Positions 9,143 to 19,629 of a stretch of 64,000 nt of DNA are shown here, piece after piece. How positions within the stretch are numbered: the first letter of the stretch is position 1; each line of letters begins with the position of its first letter. The translations under genes and the position numbers were made by a program. Origin of the DNA: Fibrobacter succinogenes (GTDB taxonomy: Bacteria; Fibrobacterota; Fibrobacteria; Fibrobacterales; Fibrobacteraceae); assembly GCA_902756345.1 (NCBI GenBank), contig CACVQR010000007.1:62001-126000 (forward strand). The letters run 5' to 3'. Under the pieces are notes generated by a model that ran no database searches, was not told the DNA's origin, and worked only from the letters and a program-made list of their open reading frames with translations.

Positions 9143-9596
9143 GCGCATCATTTTTGTTGTGCTGGCGATGTTTGTGGCAGTGCTTTTGTCTAGCTGCGCC
9201 GACGGAAATGCAAAAATTGCCTCCCGTCAAGGTTACGAAAGGTTCCCCGAAGACACACAGACTCCTCAAAAAGGTAAAAAGGGCAAAAAGACCGCTCCAA
9301 TCGGAAAGGTCATGAAGGGCCAGGCGAGCTATTACGGCCCTGGATTCGATGGTAAGAAGACTGCCAGCGGTGAAATTTTCAATCAGAATGCTATGACCTG
9401 CGCCCACAAGACCTTGCCTTTTGGCACCAAGTTGCGTGTGGTTCGCGACGACACGGGAGCTTCTGTCGAGGTGCGCGTCAATGACCGCGGCCCCTTTGTG
9501 CGCGACCGCATTATCGATTTGAGCGCTGCCGCCGGCAAAAAGCTTGGCCTCGATAAAGTCGGGCACGCCAAGGTTACCGCTACCGTAATAGAGTAG
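9129..9596 (+). CDS. rlpA: RlpA-like septal/peptidoglycan lipoprotein
   Basis: The 155-aa product has a lipoprotein signal ending LLSSC (about residue 23), a basic linker (GKKGKKT) and a double-psi beta-barrel domain. The family marks are GQASYYGPGFDGKKTASGE, then VRVNDRGPF, RIIDLS and AAAGKKLGL. RlpA family members bind, and in some species cleave, denuded glycan strands at the septum. The Asp of RVNDRGPF, usually taken as catalytic, is present. The SPOR domain found in many RlpA proteins is absent, so septal targeting would need a partner. Start 9129 lies inside the end of the preceding TPR gene. Confidence 0.88.
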   Translation: MILNRRIIFVVLAMFVAVLLSSCADGNAKIASRQGYERFPEDTQTPQKGKKGKKTAPIGKVMKGQASYYGPGFDGKKTASGEIFNQNAMTCAHKTLPFGTKLRVVRDDTGASVEVRVNDRGPFVRDRIIDLSAAAGKKLGLDKVGHAKVTATVIE

Positions 9597-9623
9597 TGAA
9601 ATTACCCTAAAGAATGAAAATTG

Positions 9624-9660
9624 CCGATGTCATAATTTGACATCGGTTTAATTTTATATT
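9624..9660 (+). terminator. Hairpin terminator after rlpA
   Basis: A perfect 9-bp stem (CCGATGTCA / TGACATCGG) with a TAATT loop is followed by a T/A-rich tail. It lies 27 bases after the rlpA stop. The inner TGTCA/TGACA symmetry could also serve as a protein-binding site, so the terminator reading is likely but not certain. Confidence 0.6.
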
Positions 9661-9719
9661 TAGCTGTACAGAAAAGCACTAGTAGGTTTGTGTGTTTTTC
9701 TTGAGAAAAAGAGGAAAAA

Positions 9720-9947
9720 ATGTATAGCGAATATGATCTTGGAAAATCCGCCTGTAAAGCCGACCGTGAGCCTATGATGCTCTGGAATTCCGGCTTTTCG
9801 TCCTTCAAACGCCGTATAGACGAACAGCTTCAGCTGAATGGATTCGATGATTCTTTAGTTGATGACGAAACCTTGCTGCCGTTTTACCGTATGGGCGAAA
9901 GCGAAACCTACGTGCTTACGGCATTGGGCTGTGCCGTGGGGGTGTAA
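9720..9947 (+). CDS. Small hypothetical protein
   Basis: The 75-aa product has no recognised domain. A strong ribosome site (GAGGAAAA, ending about 2-8 bases before the ATG) and coding-like composition support it as real. It is acidic in the middle (DDSLVDDETLLPF) with no signal peptide or membrane segment. It lies between the RlpA terminator and the leader of the giant-protein operon, on the same strand. Any functional link to that operon is only positional. Confidence 0.5.
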   Translation: MYSEYDLGKSACKADREPMMLWNSGFSSFKRRIDEQLQLNGFDDSLVDDETLLPFYRMGESETYVLTALGCAVGV

Positions 9948-10291
9948 TGTTGGCAATGTTTGCCAGAAAGGCTTAATTTGCCTTGTTGCTAACAAAGTAT
10001 CATGCGTTAGTAGAATATGTAAATAATAATGTTGTATATAATAATTGTGTATTTGCATGGAAATTTTAGAACAAATGTGCAGCTTTTGATGAGGTAAATA
10101 AAGTTTTACGAAGTAAAGTTGGTTGCGGGAAACCCGATAAATGAGGTTTTTTATAAGGAAAAACCTTGTACGAAAAATTAGCTACAAAATTTTTACATTC
10201 AGTGCGAATTTATTAAGAAAATATTATTTTATATTGCAGATTTGAATAAATTAAGTAAAAAAGTGTGATTTCCACGACTGAAGGCAAAAAT
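9948..10291 (+). promoter_or_regulatory. AT-rich, hairpin-rich leader of the giant-protein operon
   Basis: This is a 344-base gene-free stretch before the five-gene operon. Visible hairpins are TTGGCAA/TTTGCCA near 9950-9965, GTAAA/TTTAC near 10094-10109, CGGG-AAA-CCCG at 10126-10136 and AGGTTTTT/AAAAACCT at 10144-10166. I do not recognise a known riboswitch in it. The promoter must lie here or just upstream of the small gene, but no box pair stands out in the AT background. GAAGG at 10280-10284 is the ribosome site for the next gene. Confidence 0.5.
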
Positions 10292-13200
10292 ATGGCTAAT
10301 GAAGAGTCTTCTCAGAAACAGGGTGAAAACCTTTCTTCTGTTACCTATTTTGTTGAGAAACTGGCAACGGTTTTTTCTCGAGTTAAAGATTGTGTCTTGC
10401 AAGACTTGCTCGATGAGCTTATAAAAGAGGGCGCTACCTGGGAAGATTTCCAAAAAGAATTGGACCAAGTAAAGGATAACAGCATAGACAAAAACATTGA
10501 TGATTTCAAAGTTTTTGTTGACAGAATCGTAAAGAAACTCGGTTATGATATTTCGGCTGCGAAGGCAGAGTGCGGCGAACTCTACAATGTGTTAGCGCAA
10601 CTAGTTGTATCTGGAGAAAAGCTTGGTGTTGCGTTCAAAAAACTTTTTAAGGAATACGAAGATAAAGACCCTCAGAAGGTTCTCGAAGACCTGATATCAG
10701 GTATTAAAGTTACACCTAACGAAAGCAAAGACGGCAAAAATGCCACGCTTGTCACTTGGTCTGATGTAAAAGAAAGCTTCGGTTCCCTTGACAATTTCTG
10801 TAAAGAAGCAAAAAAAATCGGCGATAGCGATACTATATTAATCGGAACAGAGAAGTTTAATATAGGCTTGGCCGCTGAAGGTAGTGATTATGGTAAGATT
10901 ATGCCCATTCTTAACCTCGTCCAGGAAATTCTTGATCTAATCAAGAAGTTCTCGGATATTGAATGGGAAAAAATAAAGGACGAATTCGAGGATTTTGGTA
11001 ACTTTATATATGACTCGTATTTTACGGAAGAATTCGGCAAGCGAATCCTGGATTATATCCTTATTCTCATTTTGAAAAATGCCAAGGACGTTTTCAGGGA
11101 AGATCTCGATGCGATTTGGGATGAACTCAAAGTTTATAAAAAACAAATAGGGCAGGATCTAAAAAGTCTAGAAAAGAAACTTGATGAGCCTCTTAATGCC
11201 GTTGTCGAATTTATCAAGAAAATAAGCGGTGACAAGGAAGTCAAGCAAATTTTGGAATTTTTGGACGATGTTATTGATCTTAGGGATGAGATTGATGAAC
11301 TCAAGTCTGGTCTAGAAAAAGAATTAACCGAGGCTCTAAACGCAGCCGAATCAGAGATTAGCTCCGCGCAGGATGCAATAGAATCTGAAATAAAAGATCT
11401 TGCTAAACAAGCAGAAAAATCTCCTACAGGCGCAATTGAGGCCATTTCAGACACAGCCGGTAAAATCGGTGACGCTATTAAAGATTCCGCAGAAAAGTTA
11501 GAAGAGACTGGCTCACATCTCAAGGATAACGCCGAGAAATACATTTCTTCTGAAATAGATGACATCCAAAACAAAATAAATGAAGCTCGTGATCGAATCA
11601 AGAAAGAAATTGAAGATCGCATTAAGGAAGAAATTTCACGCCGAGTTCAAGCGGCCATTAAGGTTGCAGAAGAAAAGATAAAGGAACTCATTAAGGAATT
11701 TATCCCCCAATACGACTCTCTCGCAAGAGCGTTCCACAAGATTTACGCCGTATTGGAGTTCGCCGGAATAATTGGCGAGGAAAAGGTCAAGCTTGCGACC
11801 TACATTCCTAACAAAGTAGACAATAATGATGGCGGCGTTTTAGATCCAATCAAGTCCATAGAGATTCCCTCTTTTGACTGGAAAGCTTTGGCGCAAATAT
11901 TTACAAGCCCCAAGAGTTATTTAGAAGACAAATTCCCTTTAAACGATTGCAACGATATCGAAAAGCTAATCGTCAAAGTTTCCAATTTGTTAAATGCCTT
12001 TGACTGCAATATTCCTAAAATAACCTCTGTTAAAGATTTCTTATGGGAATTGGTTGCTCGCGTTGAAGTAGAAATTAAGAAAAATGCAACTAATGGAACA
12101 AATGATTTCATTGAAAGTTTGAAGACTCTCAGGGCGTATATTTACACAACTTTGATTGCCTTGGAAGATATTGCTCTTGAAACAAAGAAACAATTGGCAT
12201 TTGAATTAGACAATGCCGTCAAACAAGGCGAAAGTCTCGTTAATGATCTAAAATCAAAAATAGGTGGCGAGCTTGAAAATATTGAAAAGAACATAAACAA
12301 CAGGTTGAATGATCTCAAGAATACTGTTGTAACAAATGTTGGCTCTATAGATCAAGAGAGCGCCTTCTACCAAATTTTTATTGAAACGCTAGGTGAAGCC
12401 GCGCAAGAAGAAATTTCCGCATCCTTTAATGGAGTAAAGCTAAACAAGGACGTAACCCTCAAACATTGTAATGACTCTGTCAAGAAATCTGTAGAAAGCC
12501 TTCGTGAAAATTCAAAAAATCTTATATCGAAAATCGAGGATTTCCTTGATAAGGATAAATGGGAAAACAGCTTTAATGCTACCGTAATAAAACTAAAGAC
12601 TGAATTTGAAATACAAACGGCAGGAATTCCAAAAAATAAAGAAGAAATTGAAGATGCTATTGCGGGTTGCATTGATGATTTGTTGGGAGGCGATTCACCA
12701 AAGAATCCGTTTGCTGGAATTGATTTCTCTAAGTATTACGAAATCGTGGCAGATGCCGTTGAAGATCGGCTTCCAAAAGATTTGGACAAAGAATTTGAAA
12801 ATATTGAGAATGTTCTAAATGGAACAATAAAGGAACTGACGACTGCCATCTGTAAGGATGTCGAAAAATTAAGAGAGAATGCTGAACAAAATGTTGATGC
12901 GATTGCTAAATATTCGCAAGGCATTCCGCAGCTTGCTTGCAATATCTTAAACGCATGGCTCGAAAAGGTTAAGGAGAAATTCTACGAAATCATTATCAAG
13001 CCTATAATCTCTCAAATTCGAAAGGCGATTAAGGTTTGGTTCAGTGAAATTCTTAGTAAAGTTCTTGAAGTCGTCAAAAATAGTTTAAGAGAAATTCTTA
13101 AAAATTCTGAACTCAAGCAAATATTAAATAATGCCGAAGACGTCATTAACGCTGTTGTCGGCATGATTCCTGAAATTCTGAAACTCGTCAATGATGTCAA

Positions 13201-16123
13201 AGATTTGGCCGATGAAGCCAAAAAAGTTGATACCTGGAAGAGCGGTTTCCTGTTTGCAGTAAAGGTAATCAAGGCCATTCCAGAGGTAATCAAGGCCATT
13301 CCAGACGAAATCAAGGATAAGGTTTTCGAAGTCTGCAAGCTTCCGAAGCTTCCGGCTTGTTTAGAGAACTTCAAATTGCCCGACTACAAGTTTGATGCCG
13401 AAAACAATATCCTGATTGTAAACATCTGGACAAAAAAGGTTTCCGACAACAGTGGAGACGCCACAGGAAATGCCGACGTTTGTATACAACTCGCTCTATT
13501 TGCAGGCGAGATTACCGTTAATAATGAAAAGCATGATGGCCTTTACATAGTCCCCATGGTGACTGGTTCTTTGGGCTCCGTGATTGGTATTGGAAAAAAT
13601 CATACGCTTAAACTTGGAGCATATGCGTCGCTAAATAAAGACGGGGTTTCGAATAAAACGGATTTGGATGGAACAACGTCCATTTTCATTGATGTTGATG
13701 AATCCTTCAAAAAGAATCCGATTAACGTAACAGGAAGCAAAGAATCCGTTAGTGCAGAGGCCTCTTTAACATTCGGCAGAAAAGAAGGGGTTGATCCGTT
13801 AAGCTTCTTTGACACTGATATAGCTTCTCTGAGCATAGGCAACTACTCTGTAGAGACATCTGTTTCCTATAATAAGAAAGATTCAGAGCATAAGGGCTTT
13901 GATTTTGGTGTAAAAGGCTCATTAGAAAAATTAGTCCTTACATTGAAACTTCGCAATCAAAACGATTTCTTTGAGAAAATTTTGAAGGACGATATAGCCA
14001 TTAACCTAAGCAAACTTGAGGTTGGCTATTCCCTAAGCGACGGGTTCAACATAGATGGCGGGTTATATGTCAATATCCCCATCAACAGTGATATTGACTT
14101 GAAATTTGTCAAGTTCAACAATATCAGTTTGGAAATTGGTGGCGAAAAAGGCAATCTCATTGCCAACCTGTTGACAACCTTCGTTGTGGACTTGGAAGGC
14201 ATTGTTATCACCTTCCCCGAAATGGGGCTCGGTATTAAATGCAATGTCTTAGACTCCAATTTTAAGCCGGGTTCTTTCAAAATATCTCCGAAGTTCAAGT
14301 TCCCCAGCGGCCTTGGCATTTCCATTGACGTTGAAGCGGTCAAGGGCTCCGGATTTGTGGACTGGAATGAAGAAAAGGGCCGGTTCTTTGGACAAGTGGA
14401 ATTGACCATTCTTGAGAAGTGCGGTGCCAGCGGAAGAATCCTGTTCACCACGGGCAAGAACAATACGCCGTACTCCTTTAGCGGAGCCTTGAGCGTATTC
14501 TTTACCCCGGGCATTCAGCTGGGCATGGGATTCTCGTTGACCGCAATTGGCGGCTCCCTTGGCGTAAACCGCGGCCTAAACATTGATAAACTGCGCGATG
14601 CCGTATACGATGGAACGCTCACCACTGTCTTGCTGACCAAGAATATCGATAAGGATATCGACAAGATTCTTGCAAATATCGATGCCTACTATCCGATTCA
14701 TGAAGGTCAAATGTATTTTGGCTTCCTGGGGCAAATCACCTGGGGGGAAATCCTTAAAGCGGACTTTGGCCTGTTTGTGCAGGCTCCGAGTCCCGTAGCC
14801 ATTATTATTGCCGGTAACGTCGCGGTAAAAATTGAAAATGAAACTGCTAAAAAGCTTATCGCTATTAACGCAAGCTTTATGGGCGGTTATCAGTCCGACA
14901 AGGGAATCTTCTTTGATGCTCACCTATACGATTCCCATATTGTAGGTATCGACCTTTATGGCGATGTGGCCTTGCGCATTTACTGGGCCGGAGACACTAA
15001 GGGATTTATATTGTCTGCCGGTGGTTTCCACCCGCAGTATAAGCCCGAAAGCGGCTTCAATCTCCCTGATATGAAGCGCATGGGAATGAAACTGGATTAT
15101 GACATTTTGAAGATGTCGTTGGAAGCGTACTTCGCGATAACTTCGAATACGGTCCAGTTCGGTACTGATTTCCAGATGAGAATTGGCTGGGACAAGTTTG
15201 GAATTTCTGGATATGCCGGATTTAACGCACTGTTCCAGTTCCACCCCTTCAAGTTCGTTGTAGACATGTCTGCAGGTCTTGCCGTCAAGGTGGGCAGTTG
15301 TACCATTTGCTCTATTAGTCTTGACTTTGAACTTGGTGGTCCTGCTCAATGGCATGCCAAGGGTACAGCCAGCTTCTGGGTTCTGTTTATTAAGATTAAG
15401 GTGTCCTTTAATCTTACATGGGGCAAAAAACAGATTGATGACAATCGTAGCCGAATCGATGTTCTTCCGCTCTACACCAATGCCTTTAACGACAGGAACA
15501 ATTGGAAGTTTATATCCACAGATCTTGTCGACAACATGGTGTCCATGGTGGAATTGGACAAGAACGATTTCGTGTTGCAACCATCTGAGAGTATCGAGTT
15601 CAATCAGTCTGTAGTTCCTTTCGAAACGAAAATGGATTGCTATGGCGAAGACATTGTCAATGATTACAACATCATGGTGTTAGATGATGTCTTGGTCGGC
15701 GAAACACATGTTGAACACAACAAGGTTAAGAATTTCTTTGCACCGTCACTTATCAAGAAATTATCGGAAGACAAAAAACTTTCACTCCCGTCCTACAAAA
15801 AAATGTATTCGGGATTCAGAATTAGGACGGATTTCAAAAAAGACAATTTGAATTCAGCTTCTATTAATTGTACTCCCGACATAAGGGTGCTTAATATGTA
15901 TCCAGAAAAGAGTAACGATTCTTTTTGGAATGATTATGCTAAGAAATACGAATGTGAAAATAAAACGTCTACGGTAAGTCTGTCTCGAACCAGTACCGCG
16001 TCAAACAGGCAAAGGGCTGCGTCGCGAAGAACGGCGTCCGGATTTAAGAGGTACATCAAGCAAACAGATTCTTGTTTGACGGAACGATATCAGGCCTTAT
16101 TATCCGACGACATCTTGGAATAA
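10292..16123 (+). CDS. Giant coiled-coil protein with DUF6603 domain
   Basis: The 1943-aa product is the first gene of a five-gene operon. I chose ATG 10292 (GAAGG 7 bases upstream) over a GTG at 10265. Residues 1 to about 1030 are almost wholly charged amphipathic helix, strongly coiled-coil-like around 280-480 (for example LKSGLEKELTEALNAAESE). From about residue 1040 the protein becomes beta-rich. Residues about 1150-1712 match my memory of the DUF6603 family, with landmarks FSLTAIGGSLGVNRG, ILSAGGFHPQY, AYFAITSNTVQFG and GGPAQWHAKGTASFWV. The last 230 residues include a VVPF segment and FFAPSLIKKLSEDKKLSLPS, which also fits the family tail. No signal peptide or membrane segment is seen. 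The function of DUF6603 is unknown to me. Confidence 0.8.
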   Translation: MANEESSQKQGENLSSVTYFVEKLATVFSRVKDCVLQDLLDELIKEGATWEDFQKELDQVKDNSIDKNIDDFKVFVDRIVKKLGYDISAAKAECGELYNVLAQLVVSGEKLGVAFKKLFKEYEDKDPQKVLEDLISGIKVTPNESKDGKNATLVTWSDVKESFGSLDNFCKEAKKIGDSDTILIGTEKFNIGLAAEGSDYGKIMPILNLVQEILDLIKKFSDIEWEKIKDEFEDFGNFIYDSYFTEEFGKRILDYILILILKNAKDVFREDLDAIWDELKVYKKQIGQDLKSLEKKLDEPLNAVVEFIKKISGDKEVKQILEFLDDVIDLRDEIDELKSGLEKELTEALNAAESEISSAQDAIESEIKDLAKQAEKSPTGAIEAISDTAGKIGDAIKDSAEKLEETGSHLKDNAEKYISSEIDDIQNKINEARDRIKKEIEDRIKEEISRRVQAAIKVAEEKIKELIKEFIPQYDSLARAFHKIYAVLEFAGIIGEEKVKLATYIPNKVDNNDGGVLDPIKSIEIPSFDWKALAQIFTSPKSYLEDKFPLNDCNDIEKLIVKVSNLLNAFDCNIPKITSVKDFLWELVARVEVEIKKNATNGTNDFIESLKTLRAYIYTTLIALEDIALETKKQLAFELDNAVKQGESLVNDLKSKIGGELENIEKNINNRLNDLKNTVVTNVGSIDQESAFYQIFIETLGEAAQEEISASFNGVKLNKDVTLKHCNDSVKKSVESLRENSKNLISKIEDFLDKDKWENSFNATVIKLKTEFEIQTAGIPKNKEEIEDAIAGCIDDLLGGDSPKNPFAGIDFSKYYEIVADAVEDRLPKDLDKEFENIENVLNGTIKELTTAICKDVEKLRENAEQNVDAIAKYSQGIPQLACNILNAWLEKVKEKFYEIIIKPIISQIRKAIKVWFSEILSKVLEVVKNSLREILKNSELKQILNNAEDVINAVVGMIPEILKLVNDVKDLADEAKKVDTWKSGFLFAVKVIKAIPEVIKAIPDEIKDKVFEVCKLPKLPACLENFKLPDYKFDAENNILIVNIWTKKVSDNSGDATGNADVCIQLALFAGEITVNNEKHDGLYIVPMVTGSLGSVIGIGKNHTLKLGAYASLNKDGVSNKTDLDGTTSIFIDVDESFKKNPINVTGSKESVSAEASLTFGRKEGVDPLSFFDTDIASLSIGNYSVETSVSYNKKDSEHKGFDFGVKGSLEKLVLTLKLRNQNDFFEKILKDDIAINLSKLEVGYSLSDGFNIDGGLYVNIPINSDIDLKFVKFNNISLEIGGEKGNLIANLLTTFVVDLEGIVITFPEMGLGIKCNVLDSNFKPGSFKISPKFKFPSGLGISIDVEAVKGSGFVDWNEEKGRFFGQVELTILEKCGASGRILFTTGKNNTPYSFSGALSVFFTPGIQLGMGFSLTAIGGSLGVNRGLNIDKLRDAVYDGTLTTVLLTKNIDKDIDKILANIDAYYPIHEGQMYFGFLGQITWGEILKADFGLFVQAPSPVAIIIAGNVAVKIENETAKKLIAINASFMGGYQSDKGIFFDAHLYDSHIVGIDLYGDVALRIYWAGDTKGFILSAGGFHPQYKPESGFNLPDMKRMGMKLDYDILKMSLEAYFAITSNTVQFGTDFQMRIGWDKFGISGYAGFNALFQFHPFKFVVDMSAGLAVKVGSCTICSISLDFELGGPAQWHAKGTASFWVLFIKIKVSFNLTWGKKQIDDNRSRIDVLPLYTNAFNDRNNWKFISTDLVDNMVSMVELDKNDFVLQPSESIEFNQSVVPFETKMDCYGEDIVNDYNIMVLDDVLVGETHVEHNKVKNFFAPSLIKKLSEDKKLSLPSYKKMYSGFRIRTDFKKDNLNSASINCTPDIRVLNMYPEKSNDSFWNDYAKKYECENKTSTVSLSRTSTASNRQRAASRRTASGFKRYIKQTDSCLTERYQALLSDDILE

Positions 16124-16161
16124 TAATCTTTAACGCAAACGATTTATAAGTGGAAAATAAT

Positions 16162-19100
16162 ATGAGCAATGGAATGAATGGAGCAATTGACGAACAAGGG
16201 ACATTTTTCCCTTTTGTGAGAAAAGGAATTGCTACAAAAATCACACAAAAAGATGAACTTGCCAGCAATGAAAATGATGCCGCCGATCAAAAAGACATGG
16301 TCTTGTACCGGGAGCGCGCAGCTGTTGAAATAAGAGCGAAAATTGCTAGTGGACAAATAGAAAAAGAAATCGACGATACTACTACAAGGTCGCCGAGAGC
16401 TCTCATAAAAGATGCCGTAATCAGTTCTGAAACGAAAATTGTAAAAATTGTCGGCCCAGGCGACATTTTGTCCATAAACAACAATGCTGTTATGAATATT
16501 TCTCCGGCAGCAAACTCAGAAGGTTTTCCAAACGATTGTTTCCCATACATAGAGTTTGATGATCCTGATTTCGCTTGGCGCTATACCCCAGCAGCACCCA
16601 ATAATCAAAAACTTCGTCCGTGGATAGCGCTTGTGATGTGTGAATCAGACAAGTGTGAAATGCAGAATAGTGGAAATGGCAACAAGATAGTTAGGTTCAA
16701 AATAACTGAAAAGGAATACCCGGTTGTTTTTCCTCCAAACGATGAAATATGGAAAGCCGCTCATGCTCAAGGAGACGCTGGTGCCGATGCTCGCTTCTGT
16801 AGGCTCTTGGGAATGCGTCGAGAAGGGGTTGAATACCATCTAAAAGAAAATAGAAATTACACAGCGATAGTTATTCCCGTTTTTGAAGTAGGTAGGCTTC
16901 GCGGTCTTGGCTTTACTTCAGAGAAACTCAAAGATGTTGTTGCCCAGAAACCTTCTTGGGAAAACAGTTTAGAAGCTCAAACAAAGGACAATAACCACCC
17001 TTCCCCCCTAACATTCCCTGCATATTATACCTGGAATTTTAAAACTGGTGATTGTAGTTTTGATACGCTTGTAGAAAAATTGCAAATATACGAGGGTGCA
17101 AAATCCGGTATTGCTGTTGATGTGACCTCTTTAGGTCAGGGCTTAACAAATACATCGGCAAACAAAACGATTTTAATGCCGGCAGCAACAAAGGTTCCTA
17201 CCAACGATCCAAAACTGGAAAATCCCGATCCGTTCCCGAATCCAAAGCAGACGGACGAAAAGAATCTTTATAATTCATTGAAGGATTTGCTTAGCCGAAG
17301 CCCTGTTTTTGTTGAAAACCAACAAGATGTCCAAGACGTAAAAAAGAAGGGTGAATACGAGAAAGATGACCCATGGGTTGTTCCGCCTATATATGGTGGA
17401 AAGCATAGTATGGCGCTCTCATTCGATCATAAAGACACCCCTGAATGGGTGCGTCAGGTTAACCTAGATCTTCATTATAGGGCTGTTGCAGGCCTTGGTA
17501 AAAAGACCATCCAAAAGAATCAAGAAGAGTTTGTAAATCGAGCTTGGAAACAGGTTGAATTAGTACAGGCTCTTAACAGGGCTTTGTACCAAAAACTTTT
17601 GAGTATCAAAGTTAATGCATCTGTCAGGGGCTTAAAATACGAATGGATGGATCAAGGCAACGAGAACGTTTTTGTTGCGCGATTCATGCAACGCTTGTCC
17701 ACCATGCAAAAAACGAAAGCCGGTGGCAACGGAAAATCGCTAAACGACATTTTGAAGGATAAGGGTATTCCTGCCGCCTTTGCTTCGGCAACGTTCCAAC
17801 GAGTGACGGACCGCATGTCACAAAAGGTTCAAAATTTAGATTCAACAACTTTAATGGATCATATAGCGGAGAATCAGATATTCAAAAATGATTGGCACCC
17901 ATTCCATGATTTACCAACAATAGAACAGTTAGAAAATACTGTAAAGAATCTATTGCCCTTGATTGTGGAATATGTTATAAAAACAACGCTTGGCGATTAT
18001 GTTTCTTATTATAAAACAGGGCTCTCAACGGAAATTAAGGACGGAGACGAATTCTCTTTAAAATTCTCAGGATACAAATTCGGTTGGAAAAAATTAAATC
18101 ATTTCCGATGCAAAGGCAGTACCAACAGCAGTTTAAAACCAGTAATTCCAACTGATGGTTATCAAGCGGGCGTAACAGAGGCGTTCTTAAAACAAATAGC
18201 TACCTCGAATGATATTAATGTAATCGGGTTGCAAAATTCTGATTATTCCCAGCTTTTTGGGAACGCGGCTCCAATTACAAAATTGATTACTCTGAACTAT
18301 CCGATGAATGTTTATTTTATTTCTGTTGGTAAAGTCTCTGAATTGATGAAAATAGGTGCTGTAGAGTTCTATGCTGATTATGGAGAAACACAGGAATACT
18401 GGGTGCCAGGCAGTGGAGGACATGGGCACTATGTTGTCGTGCACCGCCTTACTAGCCTTGGTAATACATTAAGCTCCACCAGTCTCCCAGACTATATATT
18501 ACTTGATATCAGCAAAATAGATAAAAAGTATATTCAGACATTTAACAATCCCTACGAATATGCACAGTTCATTCGCAATTCAGAGGAAGCCGGAAGGCAT
18601 ACTTTAATTAACGAATGGGAAAAATTCAAAAAAGAAGTTGCTTCGCTCAAACAAAAATTCAATGCCAGCGAAGACAAAACTTTAGATTCGGAATCAAATT
18701 CCGCAAAGAGCTCTAATAATTCTACAAAGTCAAATCAAGACATTGATAATCTCAGGGAAAGCGCGCTTGACGACCAGACTTACAAACGAATCCAAGAAGT
18801 CGCTTGTAATTACTACAAGGAGTTCATCTCCAATGAAGATCTTCGTAACAAATATGTGGAAGACCTTCTCCAATCAAGGTACCCCATTATGGCATACCCC
18901 ATGTTCCCGGAGCCGGTTTACCATTACCTTAACGAATTATCGGAAAAGTTTATTCTCCCCTGTATTGAGGGGGTTCCCAACAATAGTATTGCAATGTTCG
19001 AAAACAATACAGCCTTTGTGGAAGCCTATTTGTGCGGCATGAACACCGAAATGGGAAGAGAACTGTTATGGCGAGAATACCCAACAGATCAACGTGGATC

Positions 19101-19629
19101 TTATTTCAAAAAGTTCTGGGATTCTGAGACCGACAGCGAATCTATTCGCAATGATGATTTCTTTGATGTGAAATCCTTGCATACATGGACAGGAAATCTT
19201 GGCAAAAATCATTGTGCAGGAAAGGATGGCTTGTTGCTGTTCGCTATCAAGGGAAACCTTATCAAGCTGTATCCTCATACAGAAATCTATCTTCACAAGG
19301 CAAAAGTGGTATCAAAGGAAAATGGTGCTATAAAATTTGATTATGATAATGAGGCTGAAAATGCAATCATAAAGCCTGTCGCCGAAGCCTTTTTAAAGGA
19401 TATTTATATTGTCGGGTTCAAAATAAGCCTAAAAGAAGCATTAGGCTCACCAAAAGGACCAAATCAAGGATATATCTTAACTTTCAAGCAGATGGTTGAA
19501 AATTTAGCCTTTAAAAATGCTCATTCTTTCGAAATGGAAGAGAAAACATCTGCGGATTATGCCAACAACCACATTGATACGCCGTCTACTATCGGTCGTC
19601 ACGTTTTAACCTTTCTTAAAAAGAATTAA
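16162..19629 (+). CDS. Giant conserved protein of unknown function, second in operon
   Basis: The 1155-aa product starts at ATG 16162. An in-frame GTG at 16150 is possible. No signal peptide or membrane helix is visible. Near residue 130 is DDPDFAWRYTPAAP followed by LRPWIALV, which resembles a motif I recall from large uncharacterised bacterial proteins that accompany DUF6603 proteins. A Ser/Asn-rich low-complexity linker (DSESNSAKSSNNSTKS) lies near residue 855. The C-terminal part from about 900 is a globular mixed domain. It lies 38 bases after the DUF6603 gene, and its stop overlaps the next start (TAATG), so these proteins are made together and may form one complex. No enzymatic motif is recognised. 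Confidence 0.75.
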   Translation: MSNGMNGAIDEQGTFFPFVRKGIATKITQKDELASNENDAADQKDMVLYRERAAVEIRAKIASGQIEKEIDDTTTRSPRALIKDAVISSETKIVKIVGPGDILSINNNAVMNISPAANSEGFPNDCFPYIEFDDPDFAWRYTPAAPNNQKLRPWIALVMCESDKCEMQNSGNGNKIVRFKITEKEYPVVFPPNDEIWKAAHAQGDAGADARFCRLLGMRREGVEYHLKENRNYTAIVIPVFEVGRLRGLGFTSEKLKDVVAQKPSWENSLEAQTKDNNHPSPLTFPAYYTWNFKTGDCSFDTLVEKLQIYEGAKSGIAVDVTSLGQGLTNTSANKTILMPAATKVPTNDPKLENPDPFPNPKQTDEKNLYNSLKDLLSRSPVFVENQQDVQDVKKKGEYEKDDPWVVPPIYGGKHSMALSFDHKDTPEWVRQVNLDLHYRAVAGLGKKTIQKNQEEFVNRAWKQVELVQALNRALYQKLLSIKVNASVRGLKYEWMDQGNENVFVARFMQRLSTMQKTKAGGNGKSLNDILKDKGIPAAFASATFQRVTDRMSQKVQNLDSTTLMDHIAENQIFKNDWHPFHDLPTIEQLENTVKNLLPLIVEYVIKTTLGDYVSYYKTGLSTEIKDGDEFSLKFSGYKFGWKKLNHFRCKGSTNSSLKPVIPTDGYQAGVTEAFLKQIATSNDINVIGLQNSDYSQLFGNAAPITKLITLNYPMNVYFISVGKVSELMKIGAVEFYADYGETQEYWVPGSGGHGHYVVVHRLTSLGNTLSSTSLPDYILLDISKIDKKYIQTFNNPYEYAQFIRNSEEAGRHTLINEWEKFKKEVASLKQKFNASEDKTLDSESNSAKSSNNSTKSNQDIDNLRESALDDQTYKRIQEVACNYYKEFISNEDLRNKYVEDLLQSRYPIMAYPMFPEPVYHYLNELSEKFILPCIEGVPNNSIAMFENNTAFVEAYLCGMNTEMGRELLWREYPTDQRGSYFKKFWDSETDSESIRNDDFFDVKSLHTWTGNLGKNHCAGKDGLLLFAIKGNLIKLYPHTEIYLHKAKVVSKENGAIKFDYDNEAENAIIKPVAEAFLKDIYIVGFKISLKEALGSPKGPNQGYILTFKQMVENLAFKNAHSFEMEEKTSADYANNHIDTPSTIGRHVLTFLKKN

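Noticed and set aside
10120-10170. Cyclic di-GMP or other known riboswitch
   Set aside because: Stems are present, but the conserved loop words of the classes I know are not.
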